The translations under genes and the position numbers were made by a program. From Oscillospiraceae bacterium (lineage in GTDB: Bacteria > Bacillota > Clostridia > Oscillospirales > Oscillospiraceae): 33,457 bases of DNA. The DNA lies in assembly GCA_017537165.1 (NCBI GenBank), contig JAFYLI010000118.1:1-33457 (forward strand). Direction: 5' to 3'. The notes under the pieces are model-generated. The model made no database searches and had not been told where the DNA came from. It saw only the letters and a list, made by a program, of their open reading frames with translations. Positions 29,408 to 33,457 of this stretch are shown here, piece by piece. Within the stretch, counting starts at the first letter, position 1, and every line of letters begins with the position of its first letter.

Positions 29408-29448
29408 AACACCTGAAAGGCATGTCTTTCGGGTGTTATTTTTCTTTA
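29408..29448 (+). terminator. Riboswitch-controlled terminator upstream of ribU
   Basis: AACACCTGAAAG (29408-29419) pairs with CTTTCGGGTGTT (29426-29437), one G-U pair, then ATTTTTCTTT. It lies between the FMN aptamer and the ribU Shine-Dalgarno (AAGGAG, 29449-29454). An anti-terminator would have to form within the 29370-29410 segment. Confidence 0.85.
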
Positions 29449-29464
29449 AAAGGAGAGTTTTTTT

Positions 29465-30127
29465 ATGACAAAGAACCGTACACGCTTTTGGGTAAACCTC
29501 GCCATGCTTACGGCAATTTCTCTTGTGGTTACCTATCTGTCCAAGCTGATTCCCTTCGCTGTTGTAGGCTTCCTGAAGTTTGACTTCAAGGACGTTATAG
29601 TTGCCATAGGCGGCTTCCTCTTCGGCCCTCTTGCAGCCGTTGCCATTTCCGTAGTGGCATCCATTATAGAAATGCTTACGTTCAGCAGCACGGGAATTAT
29701 CGGCTGCATTATGAACATTATTGCTACCGTTGCATTTGTATGCCCCGCTGCTTACATATACAAGAAGAACCACACCCAGAAGAGCGCCATCATCGGCCTT
29801 ATCATCGGCTGCCTCGCAGCTACTGCCATGATGATCCTCTGGAACTATCTTATCACTCCTCTCTATATGGACATCGAGCGCGAAGTGGTAGCAAAAATGC
29901 TCCTGCCTGCTTTCCTGCCCTTCAACCTTGCAAAGACCGGCATGAACGCCGCGCTTACCATACTTCTCTATAAGCCCATCGTAAAGACCCTTCGCAAGCT
30001 CAATCTGGTTGAAAAACCCCGCGAAGGCTCTGCACCTGCAGGCAAGAAGTGGGGCGGCATCCTTATCGGAATTCTGCTCCTTGCAACCTGCGTCCTTGGC
30101 GCACTTGTGCTGACCGGTGTTATCTGA
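29465..30127 (+). CDS. ribU: Riboflavin ECF transporter substrate-binding protein RibU
   Basis: A 220-residue S-component that binds riboflavin and works with the shared EcfAA'T energy-coupling module, encoded elsewhere. Family features are AMLTAISLVVTYLSKLIPF, FLKFDFKDVIVAIGGFLFGP (the LxxDxxD-like riboflavin-pocket region), LKFD and a late WNYLITPLYM. Most RibU proteins end near residue 190; this one has an additional C-terminal hydrophobic segment (about 194-217, WGGILIGILLLATCVLGALV), which may be an extra helix. The FMN riboswitch directly upstream confirms the substrate class. It is a single-gene transcript ending at a strong terminator. Confidence 0.95.
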   Translation: MTKNRTRFWVNLAMLTAISLVVTYLSKLIPFAVVGFLKFDFKDVIVAIGGFLFGPLAAVAISVVASIIEMLTFSSTGIIGCIMNIIATVAFVCPAAYIYKKNHTQKSAIIGLIIGCLAATAMMILWNYLITPLYMDIEREVVAKMLLPAFLPFNLAKTGMNAALTILLYKPIVKTLRKLNLVEKPREGSAPAGKKWGGILIGILLLATCVLGALVLTGVI

Positions 30128-30137
30128 CAAATATAAG

Positions 30138-30174
30138 GCCACGCTCCCCGATTGTGGAGCGTGGCTTTGATTTT
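30138..30174. terminator. Terminator of ribU
   Basis: A 10-bp perfect stem (GCCACGCTCC at 30138-30147, GGAGCGTGGC at 30156-30165), then TTTGATTTT. The convergent lipoprotein gene ends inside this region, so it may act in both directions, although the minus-strand T-run is poor. Confidence 0.85.
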
Positions 30175-30523
30175 ATCTTTTGGTGGTAGAGCCGTGATCC
30201 GCGCCTGCATCGGGCTCGGTGCCGCTGCGGTCTCTGCTGCTGCCCATAAGGTCGTCGCCGATGTCTTTTGCGGCGCGCCCGGCATCGCCTGCGATTTCAC
30301 CTGCGGCGTCGCCTATGTCGCCTATGATGCCGCGGGTATTATTGTTTGCTGCGTCATTGTCTTCGAAGATGCTGTCATTGGGAGTGTCGGGACTTACGTT
30401 GGGTGTGTTGCCGGGTGTTGCGGTAACGTCGGCATTTGGGGCGGGAGTGGTGTCTCCGGTGCAGCCGCCAAGCAAACCGGCGGTGAACAGTACGGCAAGG
30501 ATTATCGGTAAATATTTTTTCAT
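30173..30523 (-). CDS. Small lipoprotein with Gly/Ala/Asp-rich amphipathic segment
   Basis: A 116-residue predicted lipoprotein of unknown function. Lipobox LLGGC gives lipidated Cys21. A Thr/Pro/Asn-rich low-complexity stretch (residues 24-52) follows, then GIIGDIGDAAGEIAGDAGRA with continuation KDIGDDLMG, a glycine-spaced amphipathic helix with near-regular GD/GE/RA spacing. The tail is charged and hydrophilic. GGAGG lies 6-8 nt before the ATG. It has no obvious enzymatic domain and may act as a surface spacer or small envelope protein. Codon use looks like its neighbours. It is a single gene on the minus strand, convergent with ribU and divergent from rubrerythrin. Confidence 0.75.
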   Translation of the reverse strand: MKKYLPIILAVLFTAGLLGGCTGDTTPAPNADVTATPGNTPNVSPDTPNDSIFEDNDAANNNTRGIIGDIGDAAGEIAGDAGRAAKDIGDDLMGSSRDRSGTEPDAGADHGSTTKR

Positions 30524-30616
30524 TTCGTTCCTCCAAATATATATTTGCAGGATTAGTATCTTCTTTTTTTCGGCTTTTACTCATTGTATTTGAACGTATT
30601 ATTTTTGCAAAACTGA

Positions 30617-30645
30617 TTGAAAATAGATACGAAAAAGCATATAAT
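30617..30645 (+). promoter_or_regulatory. Sigma-A promoter of rubrerythrin
   Basis: TTGAAA (30617-30622), a 17-bp spacer and consensus TATAAT (30640-30645), about 40 bp upstream of the rbr ATG. No clear PerR box was identified by eye. Confidence 0.8.
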
Positions 30646-30685
30646 AAGTTCGATGAAAAACCAATTTTGAAAGGAGCAATTTACC

Positions 30686-31222
30686 ATGCCCGAACTTAAG
30701 GGAAGCAGAACCGAAGCTAACCTGCTGGCTGCATTTGCCGGCGAATCCGAAGCAAGAAACAAGTATACCTACTTTGCCAGCCAGGCTAAGAAGGAAGGCT
30801 ATGAGCAGATATCTGCATTCTTCACCGAAACTGCAGAAAACGAGAAGGAGCACGCAAAGCTGTGGTTCAAGCAGCTGGGCCTGCTGGGCAATACTGCCGA
30901 TAACCTGAAGGCTGCTGCCGAAGGCGAAAACTACGAGTGGACCGAGATGTACAAGGAGTTTGCCGAAGTAGCACGCGAAGAAGGCTTTGACGATATTGCC
31001 GCTCTCTTTGACGGTGTTGCAGCAGTTGAGAAGCACCATGAGGAGCGTTATCTTGCTCTGCTGGCCAACGTAGAGGAAAAGAAGGTCTTTGCCCGCGATG
31101 CCGAGATGATCTGGATCTGCCGCAACTGCGGTCATATCCACGTAGGCAATGAGGCTCCCGTAGTCTGCCCCACCTGCGCTCATCCTCAGGCTTATTTCCA
31201 GCTCTACGTCAAGGCATATTGA
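30686..31222 (+). CDS. rbr: Rubrerythrin
   Basis: A 178-residue non-haem iron peroxidase protecting anaerobes from hydrogen peroxide. The ferritin-like diiron domain shows the helix motifs [27 protein letters not shown] (ExxH) and [13 protein letters not shown] (ExxH); the C-terminal rubredoxin-like domain binds one iron through [10 protein letters not shown] and [11 protein letters not shown]. Length is normal, with no duplication. AAAGGAG precedes the ATG at 30686. A single-gene transcript with its own strong promoter and terminator; codon choice suggests high expression. It supports a strict anaerobe. Confidence 0.97.
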   Translation: MPELKGSRTEANLLAAFAGESEARNKYTYFASQAKKEGYEQISAFFTETAENEKEHAKLWFKQLGLLGNTADNLKAAAEGENYEWTEMYKEFAEVAREEGFDDIAALFDGVAAVEKHHEERYLALLANVEEKKVFARDAEMIWICRNCGHIHVGNEAPVVCPTCAHPQAYFQLYVKAY

Positions 31223-31232
31223 TTTTATGCGT

Positions 31233-31275
31233 AAAAATGCCCGCAAGCCGTTCGGCTTGCGGGCATACTTTTTTG
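31233..31275. terminator. Bidirectional terminator after rubrerythrin
   Basis: ATGCCCGCAAGCC (31237-31249) pairs with GGCTTGCGGGCAT (31254-31266), loop GTTC, followed by ACTTTTTT on the plus strand and preceded by AAAAA, which becomes the T-run for the minus-strand gene. Confidence 0.92.
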
Positions 31276-31282
31276 TTGGTAA

Positions 31283-31921
31283 TTATACTGTGTATTCATT
31301 GTGGACTATAGCCACGAGATAGAGCGAGCCTTCATACTCTTCGTAGATAAGGCGCAGAAGAGACCAATCAAGGGCAGTGTCGCTTTCAGCGGGGATGTAG
31401 AAGTCTACGAAACGGCAGCCGGGGAAAAGTTCTGTGGTGTTCTCGAGGGAGTTGCCGGACTTGGCGACTCGGTCAATGGTTACAACGGGAGCGCCGGCGA
31501 AATTGCGGTCATAAACGAAGCGGGAGAAATATTCGCGCGCCGTCATGGAAATGGGCTCGCCGGAACCGTCATACACACCCCAAACAAAAGGTGTTTCGGA
31601 TCTATCGATAATGGCAAGCATATCCGATGAGAACCATTGATTGGACGTGAGGTTTATGTTAGAATAAGGGGAAAAGTAGATGCCGTATTCGGGGTGGACG
31701 AGTTCAGAAAGAGAAACGTAGTCCAGCGCCTTTATGTACTCCAGCACGCTGTAGGACTTTTCAACCAGTTCGTGGTTGCTTGCACCGGCAGCAGGAGCTA
31801 CTATTTCGCTGCCGACGTTTTTATCGGGAGCGGAAGTGGCAAGGTCATAGATAAGGTATCCGCCTGCGCCGACCACAAGACCCAGGATCAGGCATAATAC
31901 GGATATAATATGCTTCTTCAT
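31283..31921 (-). CDS. Conserved secreted/membrane-anchored protein, function unknown
   Basis: A 212-residue protein with one N-terminal hydrophobic segment (ISVLCLILGLVVGAGGYLIY), uncleaved anchor or signal peptide; there is no lipobox Cys at the right place. The extracellular part contains LSELVHPEYGIYFSPYSNIN, FVWGVYDGSGEPISMTAREY, FSRFVYDRNF and CRFVDFYIP. I recognise this pattern (VHP..G..FSPY, WG.YDGSGEPI, FVYD) as a widespread Firmicutes family of secreted proteins without an assigned function. The compact aromatic-rich fold suggests an NTF2-like or ligand-binding domain, which is inference. ATG at 31921 follows a weak GGCGG. It has its own promoter, divergent from uridine phosphorylase. 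Confidence 0.78.
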   Translation of the reverse strand: MKKHIISVLCLILGLVVGAGGYLIYDLATSAPDKNVGSEIVAPAAGASNHELVEKSYSVLEYIKALDYVSLSELVHPEYGIYFSPYSNINLTSNQWFSSDMLAIIDRSETPFVWGVYDGSGEPISMTAREYFSRFVYDRNFAGAPVVTIDRVAKSGNSLENTTELFPGCRFVDFYIPAESDTALDWSLLRLIYEEYEGSLYLVAIVHNEYTV

Positions 31922-31959
31922 ATAGTTACCGCCATTCGTATAAACTTAACCATTACACT

Positions 31960-31988
31960 ATAATAGCCGAAACATATCCAAATTGCAA
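31960..31988 (-). promoter_or_regulatory. Sigma-A promoter of the 212-aa secreted protein gene
   Basis: On the minus strand TTGCAA (31983-31988), a 17-bp spacer and TATTAT (31960-31965). A plus-strand TATAAT (31959-31964) overlaps it and could be the -10 for uridine phosphorylase, but its -35 is poor. Confidence 0.6.
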
Positions 31989-32021
31989 CAATAAAGATTA
32001 CAATAAAGGACGGAGGATTTT

Positions 32022-32783
32022 ATGCAAGTCGACGGAAAACAGTATCATATCGGATGTACCGCCGCTGATATAGGCCAGTGGTGTATTCTGCCCGGAGATC
32101 CCGGCAGATGCAAATATATAGCCGATTTTTTTGATAGCGCCGAATACATAGGCCGGAACCGCGAGTATGAAATATGGACGGGAATGGTGGGAGATAAGCG
32201 CGTGTCTGCTGTTTCCACGGGTATCGGCGGCCCCTCGGCTGTCATCGCCATGGAGGAGCTTGCCGAGCTCGGTGCTCATACCTTTATCCGCGTTGGTACC
32301 TGCGGCGGCATAAACCTTAAGGTGAAGCCCGGTGATGCAATCATAGCCTCCGCGTCGGTAAGACAGGAAGGTACCAGCCGCGAATATGCACCCATCGAAT
32401 TCCCGGCAGCGGCCGATTTCGATGTAACGCTGGCTCTTAAGCAGGCGGCAGACCGCCTCGGCATGCCCAATCACGTTGGCGTGGTGCAGTGCAAGGATTC
32501 CTTCTACGGTCAGCATGACCCCAAGCGTATGCCCGTTTCCCGTGAACTCCTCGATAAGTGGGAGGCATGGAAACGTCTGGGCGTACTTGCCAGTGAGATG
32601 GAAAGCAGTGCGCTTTTTGTATGCGCCGCCGCGCTGGGCGTTCGCTGCGGAACGGTGCTGCATACAGTGTGGAATCAGGAGCGCGACACGGCGGGCTATA
32701 CCGAGGATAGCCGCGAGGACGTAGGCGGAGCTATAAAAATATGCATTGAAGCTATCCGCAGTATGGAGGAATATAATAAATGA
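32022..32783 (+). CDS. udp: Uridine phosphorylase (nucleoside phosphorylase family)
   Basis: A 253-residue NP-I family phosphorylase that cleaves uridine to uracil and ribose-1-phosphate for pyrimidine salvage. Motifs include [43 protein letters not shown] and [17 protein letters not shown], all typical of Udp. The substrate-loop region ([16 protein letters not shown]) also favours uridine over purine nucleosides, but a broader specificity cannot be excluded. GGAGG precedes the ATG at 32022 by about 5 nt. It overlaps dtd by 4 nt (ATGA), so the two are cotranslated. Confidence 0.92.
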   Translation: MQVDGKQYHIGCTAADIGQWCILPGDPGRCKYIADFFDSAEYIGRNREYEIWTGMVGDKRVSAVSTGIGGPSAVIAMEELAELGAHTFIRVGTCGGINLKVKPGDAIIASASVRQEGTSREYAPIEFPAAADFDVTLALKQAADRLGMPNHVGVVQCKDSFYGQHDPKRMPVSRELLDKWEAWKRLGVLASEMESSALFVCAAALGVRCGTVLHTVWNQERDTAGYTEDSREDVGGAIKICIEAIRSMEEYNK

Positions 32784-33226
32784 GAGCAGTTGTTACCCGA
32801 GTTAAGAACGCATCCGTAGAAATAGAGGGAAATATTGTAGGAAAGACCGACGGCGGCTATCTGGTGCTGCTGGGCGTAAAAACGGGAGATACCGAGGCCG
32901 AATGCGAAAAGCTGGTTTCGAAAATCTGTCAGCTTCGCGTCTTTGAGGACGAGGACGGAAAGATGAACCGCGCTCTTGCCGATGTAGGCGGCTCCCTGCT
33001 TGTAATCAGCCAGTTTACCCTTTACGCCGATTGTAAGAAGGGCAATCGTCCCTCTTTTGTGGCTGCTGCCCGCCCCGATACGGCAATACCTCTCTATGAG
33101 ATGTTTATAAAAGGCTGCCGCGACCGCGGTTTCCATGTGGAAACAGGCGAGTTTGGAGCGGACATGAAGGTGGCCTCCGTTAATGATGGCCCCGTAACCA
33201 TAATCTACGATACCGACGCACTGTAA
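32780..33226 (+). CDS. dtd: D-aminoacyl-tRNA deacylase
   Basis: A 148-residue chirality-proofreading enzyme that hydrolyses D-aminoacyl-tRNAs. Family motifs are [29 protein letters not shown], the catalytic [17 protein letters not shown] and the C-terminal cis-Gly-Pro loop NDGPVTI. Length is normal. It starts within the end of udp (ATGA). In many Firmicutes dtd follows relA; here the partner is uridine phosphorylase. The next lipoprotein gene begins 31 nt downstream, with no terminator between, so it may belong to the same transcript. Confidence 0.96.
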   Translation: MRAVVTRVKNASVEIEGNIVGKTDGGYLVLLGVKTGDTEAECEKLVSKICQLRVFEDEDGKMNRALADVGGSLLVISQFTLYADCKKGNRPSFVAAARPDTAIPLYEMFIKGCRDRGFHVETGEFGADMKVASVNDGPVTIIYDTDAL

Positions 33227-33257
33227 GTTCTGGCCTTTTTGTGTAAGGAGGTAAGAG

Positions 33258-33457
33258 ATGAAACGAGTTTTATTCTGCGTGGTTCTGTTTGCCTTGCTGT
33301 TGGGCCTTGTGGGCTGCGCCCATGAAGCGAAGACTGCGGCCGATATGGAGGCCGAGGAATTCCTGCGTCAGGTTGCCAAACCTGCCCGCCGCCTTAAGTC
33401 GGAAACGGGAGTGTGGTATTACCTGCGGGATGACGGCAAGGTGCAAAGGCTCATTCC
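33258..33457 (+). CDS. Lipoprotein, partial at the window edge
   Basis: The first 66 codons of a plus-strand gene that runs out of the window. A perfect GGAGGT lies 6 nt before the ATG at 33258. The signal peptide (MKRVLFCVVLFALLLGLVGC) has lipobox LVGC with lipidated Cys20. The start of the mature part (DMEAEEFLRQVAKPARRL, then TGVWYYLRDDGKVQRL) suggests an exposed helix followed by beta strands. Too little is visible to assign a family. Confidence 0.75.
   Translation, partial: MKRVLFCVVLFALLLGLVGCAHEAKTAADMEAEEFLRQVAKPARRLKSETGVWYYLRDDGKVQRLI

Overview
The window is a 33.5-kb chromosomal stretch from an endospore-forming member of Bacillota, class Clostridia. The sporulation genes point to this: dipicolinate synthase A/B, spoIIGA-sigE, sigG and a YlmC/YmxH-type gene. 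A gut-type Oscillospirales or Christensenellales relative fits the moderate GC content and protein flavour, but I cannot fix the genus from sequence alone. Genes are dense and on both strands, shown by strong Shine-Dalgarno sequences, sigma-A promoters of TTGACA/TATAAT type and many bidirectional intrinsic terminators. I see no phage, insertion sequence, CRISPR array or rRNA.

Layout. 0.1-2.4 kb (minus): an M20 amidohydrolase and a TrmH/SpoU RNA methyltransferase behind a perfect consensus promoter. 2.4-7.0 kb (plus): a complete carbohydrate ABC importer operon (ATPase, two permeases, a binding lipoprotein with an unusual C-terminal membrane helix). 7.1-7.9 kb: a separately transcribed small lipoprotein. 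8.0-11.1 kb: an alanine racemase-like protein lacking the catalytic lysine, coupled to mutL. 11.2-11.5 kb: a small DUF6514-like gene preceded by three tandem Spo0A boxes. 11.5-13.6 kb (minus): feoAB ferrous iron uptake. 13.8-16.9 kb (plus): dpaAB (dipicolinic acid for the spore core), rsmH with a long N-terminal extension, a MazG-like pyrophosphohydrolase and an orphan small ORF. 17.0-20.7 kb: nth (minus), rarA (plus), an orphan (minus), then a DUF951 gene and hisC (plus).

20.8-25.2 kb is the sporulation sigma block. spoIIGA-sigE encodes the processing protease and pro-sigma-E, and sigG has a good sigma-F-type promoter. A convergent PurF-like gene, whose glutaminase nucleophile is missing, lies between sigE and sigG. 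A PRC-barrel YlmC/YmxH-type gene follows. 25.2-29.1 kb (minus): a ClC chloride channel/transporter, tRNA-Thr and tRNA-Asp, then the overlapping group SGNH hydrolase, DUF4358 lipoprotein and RluA-type pseudouridine synthase. 29.2-30.1 kb: an FMN riboswitch with terminator controlling ribU. 30.2-31.9 kb: a small lipoprotein (minus), rubrerythrin (plus) and a secreted protein of unknown function (minus). 32.0-33.5 kb: uridine phosphorylase, D-aminoacyl-tRNA deacylase and the start of another lipoprotein cut by the window edge.

The most notable points are two apparent pseudoenzymes (the Alr-like and PurF-like proteins, each with an intact fold but lost catalytic residues), the triple Spo0A-box array in front of an uncharacterised small gene, and the double-anchored substrate-binding protein. 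No single previously undescribed multi-gene system stands out; these are individual leads.
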